Source of the DNA: Methanofollis aquaemaris
Lineage (GTDB): Archaea; Halobacteriota; Methanomicrobia; Methanomicrobiales; Methanofollaceae
DNA: 64,000 bases
Direction of reading: 5' to 3'
Assembly: GCF_017357525.1 (NCBI RefSeq)
Contig: NZ_CP036172.1
Location: 2,206,561-2,270,560, forward strand
Below, one piece after another: positions 37,686 through 47,022 of this stretch. The position numbers and the translations under genes were made by a program. Positions within the stretch are counted from its first letter, which is position 1; each line of letters starts with the position of its first letter. Below the pieces are notes generated by a model. It made no database searches and was not told the DNA's origin. It saw nothing but the letters and a program-made list of their open reading frames with translations.

Positions 37686-39038
37686 ATGTTTAGGAAGCGT
37701 TCCATTCCTCTTTTGGATGCGATTGTTAATGAGATTATTTCTAAAATCTATATAATTTGGGGCCGCTTTCATGAGCGGTTCATTGAAAATCCTACCTATG
37801 TGGGATTTTATTCCATATTGAGCGGTTCAGTTTTAGGGCAGTTGGTGATGCTACTGGCCACTCCAATAATTACTCGGCTGTATTCTCCCTCTGATTTTGG
37901 TATTCTGTCTCTCTATACGATGGTCGTTTCTGTGCTTTTAGTTTTTGCTACATTAAAATATGAGTTGGCAATACCACTCCCAAAGGAGAATAAAAAAGCA
38001 ATAAATCTAATGACACTTTGTTTTGGATTGACTTTTGGGATAAGTGTCATTAGTATCCTATTGATTGGTCTTATTGGGAGGGTATTTGCTTCTGAAACAG
38101 ACCTCTCTTTATTGTCGCCATACCTATGGGTGATTTCACTGAGCATTTTCGGAGGGGGGGTTTATAATATTCTTAATTACTGGGCAATTCGAGACAAAAA
38201 ATATTCGGATATTGCAAAAACACGAGTTAACAAAAGTGTTTTTGGATCTACTGGGAAGATCGCCTTTGGTATTTTTAACATGGCTCCCTTAGGCCTGATA
38301 TTGGGAGAATTTATAGGGCAGATTACTGGTGGTCTCACTTTTCTGAGGTCGTTTCTGGCTAAAAACCGGCAGGAATTGAACTGTATCTCATGGAAAGCAA
38401 TGGTATCTATCGCAAAACAATATTATAGATTCCCACTTTATTCCTGTCCTTCTGTCTTGTTTAACACACTCGCATTTCAGATGCCGGTGCTCATGCTCAT
38501 CAGGCTCTATGGTCCTGAAACTGTTGGTCTATATACTCTTGCGAACAGTGTTCTGGTTCTGCCTGCTTCCTTAATTTCTTCGGCAGCATCTCAGGTTTAT
38601 CTGGGAGAAGTTGCGCAATTTATTCATAGAGATCCGGCAAAAGTCAAGAAGTATTACCACGCAGTAACACGTAAACTTGCTTTTATCTCTTTACCTACAA
38701 TTTCACTCATTGCAGTTCTGGCTCCATTTTTCTTCCCGTTAATTTTTGGCACTGTATGGGATGAGGCTGGATTATATTGTATTGCGTTATCTGGGATGGT
38801 AATCGCTCAATTAATATTCTCTCCACCTTCGATCTTACATTATTGTGGTCGTAATAACTGGGTTTTGCTCTTTGATATTTCCAGAACTATCCTCACTGGA
38901 GGTGTATTCCTCTTGTGCGCAATGTGGGGATATTCACCACTCCTTTCTCTGGTGCTTTATAGCATTACGATGGCTCTGATGTATGTTGTCAATTACTTTA
39001 TGAACCTCAAGGCAATCGCATGTTTAACAAAAGAGTAA
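37686..39038 (+). CDS. Oligosaccharide flippase (Wzx-like)
   Basis: A 450-residue membrane protein with about 12-14 hydrophobic segments and the characteristic start FYSILSGSVLGQLVMLLATPIITRLY. It transports lipid-linked oligosaccharide to the outside for the local glycan. It is unrelated in detail to the GC-rich flippase at 6.4 kb. It lies 14 nt after the deacetylase gene, so both are probably co-transcribed. The gene is AT-rich. Confidence 0.9.
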   Translation: MFRKRSIPLLDAIVNEIISKIYIIWGRFHERFIENPTYVGFYSILSGSVLGQLVMLLATPIITRLYSPSDFGILSLYTMVVSVLLVFATLKYELAIPLPKENKKAINLMTLCFGLTFGISVISILLIGLIGRVFASETDLSLLSPYLWVISLSIFGGGVYNILNYWAIRDKKYSDIAKTRVNKSVFGSTGKIAFGIFNMAPLGLILGEFIGQITGGLTFLRSFLAKNRQELNCISWKAMVSIAKQYYRFPLYSCPSVLFNTLAFQMPVLMLIRLYGPETVGLYTLANSVLVLPASLISSAASQVYLGEVAQFIHRDPAKVKKYYHAVTRKLAFISLPTISLIAVLAPFFFPLIFGTVWDEAGLYCIALSGMVIAQLIFSPPSILHYCGRNNWVLLFDISRTILTGGVFLLCAMWGYSPLLSLVLYSITMALMYVVNYFMNLKAIACLTKE

Positions 39039-39204
39039 AAACATGATAAACCTCCATCTCAGATCAATAGATTGTGGAAAGAAACCTTGATCCCTCTTTT
39101 AACGGCGATAATGTCGGTTGAACCGTATAATTTTGCCTGCCTGCGCCTATTTTTCCATCTTAGAGGTTCGATCGAAGATTGTTGATCTTTGATTGTACTA
39201 TGAA

Positions 39205-39957
39205 TTACTTTTTTATGGCAGTTATGATATAGTGATATGCGAGACCATAGATTGGCCGGTATGGTGAATTCATTCGTTTAATATTCTTTTTTTTCTCTTG
39301 ATATTTATGCTCAGAGTAGCCTTTGATGTAATTATTCCAAATATGGGGGGAGTGATCGCTCTTTTTGATTGCAAACATAGAATGATAGAGAGTTTCTATA
39401 TTTTTTCTTATCTTTAATAGATCCAGGATAAAATTAAGTAAACGACGAGTAAAGTTGAATTTATATCCTGAAATGCTTTCAATATAGAAGAAGTCTTGGA
39501 TTAAATTTTCAATGTCTTTCTTACTATAGTAGTGATAGTGCGTGAAATTGAACTGTGAATATTTATATGTACCAAAACGAATTTCAAGATCTCTAATTAT
39601 CCTGAAAGGTGATCTGCGAGTTGGAACTGTAAAGTAAAATGTTCCTCCCGGTTTTAATATCCGAGAAATTTCTTTGATGACAGTTTTATCGTCTTTGATT
39701 AATTGTATGGTTGATAAACAACATATGAAGTCAAATGAGTTCTCTTTAAATGGGATGTATTCTACTGAGCTCAATATAAATGAATAATTTACATTTGATT
39801 GAAGATTATGGGGGTTTTGGATGTCCAATGAGATTATTCTTCTCGATTTGCTCATGAGTATATTGGTATAATAACATTCTCCGCATCCTGCATCCAGAAA
39901 TAATCCTTCATTAGGTGCATTGAGGATCAAAGATGATGAAGGCTCAGAGATCATCAT
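39205..39957 (-). CDS. SAM methyltransferase, duplicate A
   Basis: A 250-residue class I methyltransferase with LFLDAGCGECYYTNIL (motif I, about residues 19-34) and ILKPGGTFYFTVPTRRS near residue 104. It is a clear paralogue of the protein encoded at 43003-43749; by eye about two thirds of residues match, including blocks such as RRSPFRIIRDLEIRFGTY. The C-terminal GLAYHYII is shared. The start is MISEPSSSL or one codon upstream. A promoter-like AT-rich stretch precedes it. The substrate is unknown, probably a glycan. Confidence 0.85.
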   Translation of the reverse strand: MMISEPSSSLILNAPNEGLFLDAGCGECYYTNILMSKSRRIISLDIQNPHNLQSNVNYSFILSSVEYIPFKENSFDFICCLSTIQLIKDDKTVIKEISRILKPGGTFYFTVPTRRSPFRIIRDLEIRFGTYKYSQFNFTHYHYYSKKDIENLIQDFFYIESISGYKFNFTRRLLNFILDLLKIRKNIETLYHSMFAIKKSDHSPHIWNNYIKGYSEHKYQEKKKNIKRMNSPYRPIYGLAYHYIITAIKK

Positions 39958-40407
39958 GAAGTAATCTACAGTCCGGTATATTAATATTATGAATATATGT
40001 TCCCTGTTGTTCTTGTAGGCAGAATCGAGTGTATAGCAACTGATAGTCTATATTGTAGTAGTCACAGGTCGCTATTTTATTCTTCTAGAAGGTAGTTGGC
40101 ATCTGTTTAGAAGGGTATTTGATATTGGCATGATCCGAAGAAGGAGAGATAAATCAGTAATCTCGTGCCGAGAAAAGCAGAAAATTTTGATCGAAACATC
40201 TTGGTGAGTCAGATCAAGGCACGGGTTATATTGTGGGAAAAAAGTTGATCCATGAAATCCCCTTTATTGTAACTCCTGTGCACGGAAAATGGAAAGTTTT
40301 TCATTTCAAGTAGTGTTTTAATATCATACTATATATTGGAAGCCTTTGAGAGTATAGAAGTAATTTTTTTATTTCCTAGAAGGTTGATCAACCAAGATAT
40401 TTTCAAA
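39958..40407. other. AT-rich gap, no gene seen
   Basis: This 450-nt intergenic region in the AT-rich island has no convincing coding frame, RNA or dispersed element. It separates two leftward genes and may carry the promoter of the methyltransferase. Decayed sequence is likely. Confidence 0.4.
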
Positions 40408-41721
40408 TTATAGGGAGAATGATCTATGGATCTTTATTTTCAGTCGTTCTGCAAGGCATAACCACTGATATCCATAGCGGAAGATCACACCGTAAAGGAA
40501 TAAACATGGCCACAAGATCTTGATCTGTGAGAGTCTCATCCCTGTTGTTATGAGGAAGAGTTTCATTTCCCAGAATAGATTCATTTTATATTTATCAGGG
40601 TCAAAATGGCGATTGATATAGTCTTTTCCGAGCAAAAATCTGCATGTTGTAGGATAATTATTAAAATAATCTGAAAATATTCTTTGTGAGTAAATTAACT
40701 CTTTTTCATTGGATTCCTGAAGAAGCAATTCCTTTTCTTGTTGCATTTGAGATAATATATCTTTTGCAACAGGACTTCTAGATATTATCAGAGAAACTCC
40801 TGTTTTATCTGATTCATATTGTTTGATCCAAGCATCACCTACTGAAATGTCTGACGCAGCTCCAAAACGATCATTACAGATGAGACACCTCTTCTGAGCA
40901 AATACCGGGAAAAATGCCAGGGTATGATAAATTTGTGCGAAAAATTTCTCAGGTCTTCTTGAGATGTGGATGGTTTCTTGGTTATTGAGTTCAAAAACAT
41001 TATTTCCAGGCCATCCCATCCCTCTGTAAATTGACCTCACTTTATGCTCGTCGATTCCGTGCATCTTCAGATAATACTTGTATGCATTCAGGTTCGGGAC
41101 TCCCCCACAGAAAAAACTGATTCTTAAGAGTATTTTCTCGCTGATGGATCTGTTTTGTTCTTCATATTTACGGAGAGCAGAGATCTGACATGGTGTTCCA
41201 ATAATAACATATCTGCCGCTCATCTTGGACAGTTCTTTCAAGATCATATTTACAGGGATAGGAAAATACCTTGTTCCTGCATATCGGAGGATATCGTCAA
41301 CATCATGAGATAAAAACGGATAATTATCAAATGGGGATTTGTCGCTTGGTTTGATCAATACAAAACCATCAATAATCTTGTTTGTTTTCAGATATCGCAA
41401 GAGAGAACTTACAATACCTCCTGATGATGCACGGTATCTCAGAGTATTGTCTAACGAATAACCCGAATAGATCCCATTATATGCTCCTATGATGGAGTTA
41501 TTTGGATATTTATGCCCTGAAAGAATATCATTTGAATGACAAACGTCCAGACACAGCCCGCAGTTTATACATTTATTTCCGTCAATATTAGCGATAAGAA
41601 TTCCTAATTGGAGATCTTTATGAATGGATATTGCTGATTTAGGACATGCTGAGTAACACGTACCACATCCATTACATAAATGAGAATTAACTACAGTGTT
41701 GATGTTTTTTGTCATACACAC
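40408..41721 (-). CDS. FrhB-type iron-sulfur protein linked to pyruvyl transfer
   Basis: A 437-residue protein of the coenzyme F420 hydrogenase/dehydrogenase beta-subunit family. Two ferredoxin clusters are visible: CNGCGTCYSACPKSAI (about residues 17-32) and CINCGLCLDVCHS (about 52-64). FrhB hallmarks follow: SSGGIVSSLLRYL, GTPCQISALRKYEE and CNDRFGAASDISVGDAW. Such proteins occur beside pyruvyl transferase genes in glycan clusters, where they are thought to supply reducing power or a reduction step. The adjacent downstream-read pyruvyl transferase (18 nt away) supports this. The F420-binding role is inferred, not shown. Confidence 0.87.
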   Translation of the reverse strand: MCMTKNINTVVNSHLCNGCGTCYSACPKSAISIHKDLQLGILIANIDGNKCINCGLCLDVCHSNDILSGHKYPNNSIIGAYNGIYSGYSLDNTLRYRASSGGIVSSLLRYLKTNKIIDGFVLIKPSDKSPFDNYPFLSHDVDDILRYAGTRYFPIPVNMILKELSKMSGRYVIIGTPCQISALRKYEEQNRSISEKILLRISFFCGGVPNLNAYKYYLKMHGIDEHKVRSIYRGMGWPGNNVFELNNQETIHISRRPEKFFAQIYHTLAFFPVFAQKRCLICNDRFGAASDISVGDAWIKQYESDKTGVSLIISRSPVAKDILSQMQQEKELLLQESNEKELIYSQRIFSDYFNNYPTTCRFLLGKDYINRHFDPDKYKMNLFWEMKLFLITTGMRLSQIKILWPCLFLYGVIFRYGYQWLCLAERLKIKIHRSFSL

Positions 41722-41739
41722 CTGTATTGGGATAAAACT

Positions 41740-42999
41740 TTAGACATTGTTCATAACAATCTCTTTCATAGTTTCAGATGAATTCTCGTACCTTGGCATG
41801 AATCTCTGGATATGCTCTTTCAATTCTGTATTGTGTGAAATGACATAGGAAATCCTTTCTTCAATGTCTTTGGTGCTACAATTCGAATAATCAACAACTA
41901 GATGTTCCAGTTCGAAGAGTTCCATGATCTCAAAGTACTTGTCGGCCCAACCTACTACTATTGGGACAACGCCTACCTTCAGGGAGGAGACCATTCCGTG
42001 AAATCTTGAACAAAGTGTAAAATCACAGCATTTCAATAGGGACTTGATTTCATTTGCTCTTAAATCGTCCTGTATATTTAATATATCGTCTTTGTTTTTG
42101 CATTGGTTGAAGATGATGTTATTTATGTACCGATCGTCTATCTTGCCCTGGTCATCTACTTCGTGTGCAATGAGTATCACATGATATCCCTTGGACTCGA
42201 TCATAGTGTCAATAACTGCAGATAACATTTTTACTATGGGCATGCCTCCCCAGGTATAAAGATGAGTGTTGAACAGCACGGAAACATATTTTTTTGAGGG
42301 ATCAAGACGATACCGTGAATAGATTTCCTGATCTTCATCGTTGCTGGGGTTTGGAAACGCAAAGGCCAAATCTGGCACGAATTGAATATGGGGATTACGG
42401 AGGTGCAACCTTTTGAGATACTCAATTGATTTCTCCCCTCTGGGCATGATGTAAGTAACGTTGTTTAAACCGCATTTTGCGCAGAAATTAATAAACCAAT
42501 CGTCCGAAGGACCAATAGATTGTGGCATACAAAAATATTTTTTTCCCATTATTTTTGCTATTAGCATCTGCTCTGCCCAATAAAGTGCTGAAATCCTCCT
42601 AAAATCTTTTGAAAATGAAATGCCTGCGATTTGCAGGATACAATCACAAGTATCAATGTGCCGAATATGGGGTAATTTATATTGTATCTGCAGGTTGAAA
42701 TGGCATAGAACAACTTTATTTAGGATTATAGATAGTAAGTCTCTGACTAAGAATAGTAAAGATACTCCAGAGTTTAGGTATCGATTTTTCACATGTCTCG
42801 GTGATAAACTACTAAGAACCTCAATATCTACTGACTTCGAGGCTTTATTTATAACTGATATATCGTATTTAGGGTTGGTAGATAGAAGAGAGATCTTATT
42901 ATTTGGATCGATCTCCATAATTTTTCTGTAGGTTTCAAAGACCATGGCTTCAGCACCTTTACTCCGTACTGATGCTCCAGTTATCAGATAATTTTTCAT
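41740..42999 (-). CDS. Polysaccharide pyruvyl transferase
   Basis: A 419-residue enzyme of the CsaB/WcaK type that transfers pyruvate from phosphoenolpyruvate to a sugar. The N-terminal block NYLITGASVRSKGAEAMVFE, the CDCILQIAGISFSKDFRR block, and the C-terminal CSRFHGMVSSLKVGVVPIVV with GWADKYFEIMELF match the family. It is co-transcribed with its iron-sulfur partner and adjoins methyltransferase duplicate B by 3 nt. The gene is AT-rich. Confidence 0.88.
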   Translation of the reverse strand: MKNYLITGASVRSKGAEAMVFETYRKIMEIDPNNKISLLSTNPKYDISVINKASKSVDIEVLSSLSPRHVKNRYLNSGVSLLFLVRDLLSIILNKVVLCHFNLQIQYKLPHIRHIDTCDCILQIAGISFSKDFRRISALYWAEQMLIAKIMGKKYFCMPQSIGPSDDWFINFCAKCGLNNVTYIMPRGEKSIEYLKRLHLRNPHIQFVPDLAFAFPNPSNDEDQEIYSRYRLDPSKKYVSVLFNTHLYTWGGMPIVKMLSAVIDTMIESKGYHVILIAHEVDDQGKIDDRYINNIIFNQCKNKDDILNIQDDLRANEIKSLLKCCDFTLCSRFHGMVSSLKVGVVPIVVGWADKYFEIMELFELEHLVVDYSNCSTKDIEERISYVISHNTELKEHIQRFMPRYENSSETMKEIVMNNV

Positions 43000-43002
43000 G
43001 AC

Positions 43003-43749
43003 TCACTCCTTCTTTGCCACTATGATGTAATGGTACGCAAGTCCATAGATCAACCAGGACAATGGGTGAAAATGTTTGAAATTCTTTTTTCTCTCTTGAT
43101 GTTTATAATCTGAAGATTCTCCAGTACAATTATTCCGGATATGAGGGGTTTCATCACCTAATTTAGGTTTGAATATAGAATGAAAAATATTTTCCACGCC
43201 TCTCCTCACTTTGAACAGATCCAATATAAGATTGCATAATCGGCGAATGAAATTAAATTTATACCCAGAAACGATCTCGATCTGGAACAAATCTCTAGTT
43301 AGATCTTCAATGTCTTTTTTGGCATAGTAATGATGATGAGTAACATTAAACTGTGGATAATTATATGTCCCAAAACGAATTTCGAGATCTCTGATTATTC
43401 TGAAAGGTGATCTGCGAGTAGGAATTGTAAAATAAAACATTCCCCCCGGCTTCAATGTCCGAAATATTTCTTCAATCGTGGCTCGATCATCCTTGATAAA
43501 TTGTATGACTGATAAACAGTATATGAAATCGAATGAATTATCATTAAAAGGCAGGTGTTCTACTGAGCTCAACATGAATGTAATTTCTTTTTTATGGATT
43601 TTTTTTGGTCTTTGTATATCCACAGAGATTATTTTTCTTGATTTGCTCCCGAGAATATTAGTATAATCACATTCTCCGCATCCCAAGTCTAAGAATAACC
43701 CTGTTTCTGGAGCGTTAAGAATCAAGGATGATGTTGGCTCGGAGATCAT
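43003..43749 (-). CDS. SAM methyltransferase, duplicate B
   Basis: A class I methyltransferase with LFLDLGCGECDYTNIL and TLKPGGMFYFTIPTRRS, a duplicate of the protein at 39205-39957. The start at 43749 (MISEPTSSL) is chosen because it aligns with the paralogue; an upstream ATG at 43845 would add 32 AT-rich-coded residues that lack a counterpart. Its stop is 3 nt before the pyruvyl transferase start, so the two are coupled. About 248 residues. Confidence 0.85.
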   Translation of the reverse strand: MISEPTSSLILNAPETGLFLDLGCGECDYTNILGSKSRKIISVDIQRPKKIHKKEITFMLSSVEHLPFNDNSFDFIYCLSVIQFIKDDRATIEEIFRTLKPGGMFYFTIPTRRSPFRIIRDLEIRFGTYNYPQFNVTHHHYYAKKDIEDLTRDLFQIEIVSGYKFNFIRRLCNLILDLFKVRRGVENIFHSIFKPKLGDETPHIRNNCTGESSDYKHQERKKNFKHFHPLSWLIYGLAYHYIIVAKKE

Positions 43750-44611
43750 TGTTATAATACTATTTTCTGTGGAACATAAGAGGATTCCTGAAAGATCCCT
43801 GTAAGAGATTTTGCAGGTAAAATCTTGTGCATAAAAATAATACATAATAAAATATTATTCTCTTATATCTGCCCGATTCTTGATTGAGATAATAGAAAAG
43901 GTGAACTTGATCATCTCGGAAAAATCCTTCATAAAGGTTAAAGATGGAGAACCTGTGACTCAACCACGAGGGTTATCGTTTGATTTAATCGGGATCCCAA
44001 TAGCAGTAAACATCGTTTTTATGGCTCTGTAGAGATCCTCACCTATTCTTATTGCATATGTGACAGAACTACCTTCCTCCGTGCTTGCGCTTGGGGACTC
44101 TGCCTCCATAGACGACTATAATGATGATGTTGCTGTCCTCTACCCTATCGTGTGGTGAATGGTCCGGGAGGTGGCATGCCATCCGGTACAGAGAGATGTC
44201 AAGATGATTTCTACAAAGCCGTATTTATCTCGTTCTGATCGCCATTTTAGGGTTATAGGGTTCAAACGGGCAAAGCTCACCGCGTTTGTGACAGTGGTCG
44301 TCAATGCCACCATCTACCTCGGCGAGATCGTCTATGGTCTTGTGCTCCTGATGTCGAAGCGGCATCCATGACGAAATTCGAAGCCTTAAGGTGCAGTTCT
44401 GGGTATGCTCTGGTCCGGTGGTTAAGAACGCAGGGAGAAAAAAGTGAAAAGGGTTCTGCAGAGTCCTTCTTATGGAGTGTGAGGGGGAGCAGTTGGGGGG
44501 TGGCAGTTCCCTCCCTATCAGGATTTTAGGATGAACTCCTGACTAAATAATCCACGATGGTGATCCTCCAATCGCAACCCTCATCCTCTCCCCGTCCCAA
44601 CCATCTCCACC
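43750..44611. other. Large gap with decayed coding traces
   Basis: About 860 nt separates the AT-rich island from wecB. Rightward frames around 44020-44160 and 44159-44371 contain protein-like stretches (for instance KRAKLTAFVTVVVNATIYLG) interrupted by stops and shifts, suggesting an old, inactivated gene, perhaps a transposase. I could not identify it. A TATA-like CTAAATAA at about 44543-44550 may serve wecB. Confidence 0.35.
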
Positions 44612-45670
44612 ATGAAGATCCTCACCGTCGTCGGCGCCCGCCCCCAGTTCATCAAGTGTGCACCCGTCTCCCGCGCCCTCAGGAAAGAGCACGAAGAAGT
44701 CCTCGTCCACACCGGCCAGCACTATGACCGCGAGATGTCAGACCTCTTCTTCGAGGAACTCAGGATCCCGCGCCCTGACTACAACCTCGGGATTGGTTCA
44801 GGCACCCATGGCCACCAGACCGGGGCGATGCTCGCAGGCATCGAGGACCTGATCCTCAAAGAGGAGCCCAACTGCGTCCTCGTGTACGGCGACACGAACT
44901 CCACCCTGGCAGGCGCCCTTGCGGCAGCCAAACTCCATGTGCCGGTGGCGCACGTCGAAGCGGGGCTGCGGAGTTTTGACCGGAGGATGCCAGAGGAGAT
45001 CAACCGTGTCCTCACCGACCACTGCTCCGACCTCCTCCTTGCCCCCACGGAAACCGCGGTGGAGAACCTGGCCCGCGAAGGGATCACCGGCGGTGTTCAC
45101 CTCACCGGCGACGTGATGGTCGACGCTCTCCTCGACAACGCCGAACTGGCACGCCGCTCCTCGCTCCTCGACGACCTCGGCCTGACCACGCGAGAATACC
45201 GCCTCGCCACCGTCCACCGCGCCGAGAACACCGACGACCCGACGAAACTCACCGCGATCGTCAGGGCATTGACCGAGATCGGCAACGTCGTCCTCCCCTG
45301 CCACCCAAGGACCGAGAAGATGCTCAAGGGTTTCGGGCTCTGGGAGGAGGCGAACGAGGGAGTCAGGATCATCTCGCCGGTCGGCTACCTGGAGATGCTC
45401 GCCCTCGAGGCCGACGCAGCGCAGATCCTCACCGACTCGGGAGGCGTCCAGAAAGAGGCCTATGTCCTCGGCGTCCCCTGCATCACCATGCGTGAGAGCA
45501 CCGAGTGGGTCGAGACCGTGCAGGACGGGTGGAACGTGCTGGTCGGCAGCGATTGGCAGGAGATCGTCAGGGCTGCGAGAGAATTTGTGCCGGAGAGCGG
45601 GAGATCTGATCTCTTCGGGAAAGGCGATGCGGCTGTGAAGATCGTGCAGGCGGTTCAGAGCTTTATATAA
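44612..45670 (+). CDS. wecB: UDP-N-acetylglucosamine 2-epimerase (non-hydrolysing)
   Basis: Interconverts UDP-GlcNAc and UDP-ManNAc, the precursor for ManNAc-derived sugars in archaeal surface glycans. A 352-residue GT-B-like protein: VGARPQFIKCAPVSRAL near residue 5, LVHTGQHYDREMSD near 30, HVEAGLRSFDRRMPEE near 112, TVHRAENTDDP near 203, and TDSGGVQKEAYVLGVPC near 273 are all family hallmarks. It is GC-rich like the core genome and lies at the right border of the AT-rich island, with no ribosome-binding site, so a leaderless or weak start is likely. Confidence 0.94.
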   Translation: MKILTVVGARPQFIKCAPVSRALRKEHEEVLVHTGQHYDREMSDLFFEELRIPRPDYNLGIGSGTHGHQTGAMLAGIEDLILKEEPNCVLVYGDTNSTLAGALAAAKLHVPVAHVEAGLRSFDRRMPEEINRVLTDHCSDLLLAPTETAVENLAREGITGGVHLTGDVMVDALLDNAELARRSSLLDDLGLTTREYRLATVHRAENTDDPTKLTAIVRALTEIGNVVLPCHPRTEKMLKGFGLWEEANEGVRIISPVGYLEMLALEADAAQILTDSGGVQKEAYVLGVPCITMRESTEWVETVQDGWNVLVGSDWQEIVRAAREFVPESGRSDLFGKGDAAVKIVQAVQSFI

Positions 45671-45696
45671 TCATGCACAGAGTGAATGGAAGATAG

Positions 45697-45822
45697 ATGC
45701 TGAAGAGATCTCCACGATGGGATCTCGTCGGGAAGGAGTATGCGATGGCAGTCATCTCGCGTCTCCCTGAGATCACCCGTTTTGTCGCCTGCACCCGCGA
45801 GGTCGTAAAAAAGGGGTTGTGA
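45697..45822 (+). CDS. Short 41-codon open frame
   Basis: A small frame (MLKRSPRWDLVGKEYAMAV at the start; ends EVVKKGL) lies between wecB and the convergent pair. It has the GC usage of a real gene and contains no obvious artefact, but there is no family support and no clear ribosome-binding site. It may be a fragment of a larger lost gene. Confidence 0.25.
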   Translation: MLKRSPRWDLVGKEYAMAVISRLPEITRFVACTREVVKKGL

Positions 45823-45827
45823 ACGAT

Positions 45828-46280
45828 CTACCGTTCCACAGCCTTGATATGTTTATCAGTCTTCTTGACCAGTTCGTCCTTGCCCTCGATCCTTGCGACC
45901 TCGCGCACCACTTCGAGGGCATGGACTGACTCCTCCAGGAAACCGAGGATATCTGCCGGGAAGACCTCGATCCCGTACTCTTCCAGAAGCGCCTCGCTGA
46001 TCTGGCGGTGATCGAGCCCGGTCTCCCGGTATTCGAGGATCGTCTTCGCGAATTTTCGCTCAGGACAGCCACAGTTGGGGTTGTCTTTACATTTACAGGC
46101 GAGGAAGTCGTGGTGGATATTGAGGAGTTGCTCCCCGATATGGTGATCGAGGGAGCGGTTGGTCATCGCCGGGGTGACCGCCTCAAGAAACGCCGAGTTG
46201 AAGACACGGTCGGGGATGCGGACTCCGATCGCCCGCTCGATCTTTCTTGCCGAACGGAACCTCGCCTTTTCTGCGATCAC
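45828..46280 (-). CDS. Cysteine-rich protein resembling DUF5814 region of archaeal helicases
   Basis: About 150 residues. CKCKDNPNCGCPERKFAKTIL near residue 60 is a cysteine cluster likely to bind zinc, followed by a helical segment ISEALLEEYGIEVFPADILGFLEES. This layout recalls the tail region of COG1202-type archaeal helicases (DUF5814), which I recognise only from memory; no helicase motifs are present here. The GTG at 46280 overlaps the upstream stop (GTGA), so translation is coupled to the DUF2150 gene. Confidence 0.65.
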   Translation of the reverse strand: MIAEKARFRSARKIERAIGVRIPDRVFNSAFLEAVTPAMTNRSLDHHIGEQLLNIHHDFLACKCKDNPNCGCPERKFAKTILEYRETGLDHRQISEALLEEYGIEVFPADILGFLEESVHALEVVREVARIEGKDELVKKTDKHIKAVER

Positions 46281-46903
46281 GACGCGTCTCCGGCCTCTTC
46301 GTCGAACTTCTTGAGCGACTTCACCGCATCGACCATCGTCTCGATCTCGGCAAGCCACTCGTCGAAGATCGTCGGTTCGCTCTTGCTCTTCAGGAAGGTC
46401 GCGCTCCACTTCCCGCCGTCGATGATCTGAGCACCGATCCTGGCGGCGATCTCGAGTGCGGCCTCGGGATCCTCTGCGGCTACGTCCCGCCCTTCTTTCA
46501 CCAGGTCTTTCGTCTCGCCTTCGAACTCCCCCTCAAGGAAGGTCTTGCACGAGGCGAAGAGGGCGATCAGGGAGAGTTGCACGCCGTCGACGATCTCTGC
46601 GATCTCGTCGTCTTCGGGGAGCGGCTGCATCACGATGACCTCTACGCCCTCCAGTTTAGCGATTGCTTCCTCCTGGGTGAACCGCTCGTTCTGATACAGT
46701 TTTACGATCTTGAGCACCGAGATGGTGATGTCCTCGACAAAACTCTTGAGGACCTGGAAGCCCTCGGGCATCTCTTCACCCTCTGCATCCCCTTCGAAGT
46801 CGGATTCCCTGAGCGTTGCAAGCCAGTTATTCCAGCGCTCTTCGCTGTAGAAAATATAGAATAACTTCATTGGCTCCTGATTCTGTCCCCTCTTCTTGGC
46901 CAT
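46277..46903 (-). CDS. DUF2150-family archaeal protein
   Basis: A 208-residue acidic helical protein, with MKLFYIFYSEERWNNWLATL characteristic of the methanogen DUF2150 family. The start at 46903 (MAKKRGQNQEPMKLFYIF) is chosen, since further upstream codons are unlike the family; a start at 46870 (MKLFY) is also possible. No function is known to me. It is coupled to the cysteine-rich gene downstream. Confidence 0.8.
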   Translation of the reverse strand: MAKKRGQNQEPMKLFYIFYSEERWNNWLATLRESDFEGDAEGEEMPEGFQVLKSFVEDITISVLKIVKLYQNERFTQEEAIAKLEGVEVIVMQPLPEDDEIAEIVDGVQLSLIALFASCKTFLEGEFEGETKDLVKEGRDVAAEDPEAALEIAARIGAQIIDGGKWSATFLKSKSEPTIFDEWLAEIETMVDAVKSLKKFDEEAGDAS

Positions 46904-47022
46904 TGTAATAGAGGTAGAATACCCCGAATTAAAGAACTTTCTATAAGTGAAGAGCGGACCGGGGTTCTTTCCGCCCGGTCGATGGAAAAGTGCTTTATCT
47001 GATGTGAAGGATAGAGGCGTGT

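Noticed and set aside
40408-42999. F420-reducing hydrogenase operon
   Set aside because: The FrhB-type protein has no hydrogenase large or small subunit nearby and sits with a pyruvyl transferase, so it is a glycan-associated relative.
44230-44290. tRNA-like GGTTCAAA sequence
   Set aside because: A T-loop-like string occurs, but no acceptor stem or anticodon arm can be folded around it.
44159-44371. Possible transposase fragment
   Set aside because: Some residues look protein-like, but I could not match any transposase catalytic motif, and stops and shifts interrupt it. Mentioned only as decayed sequence.
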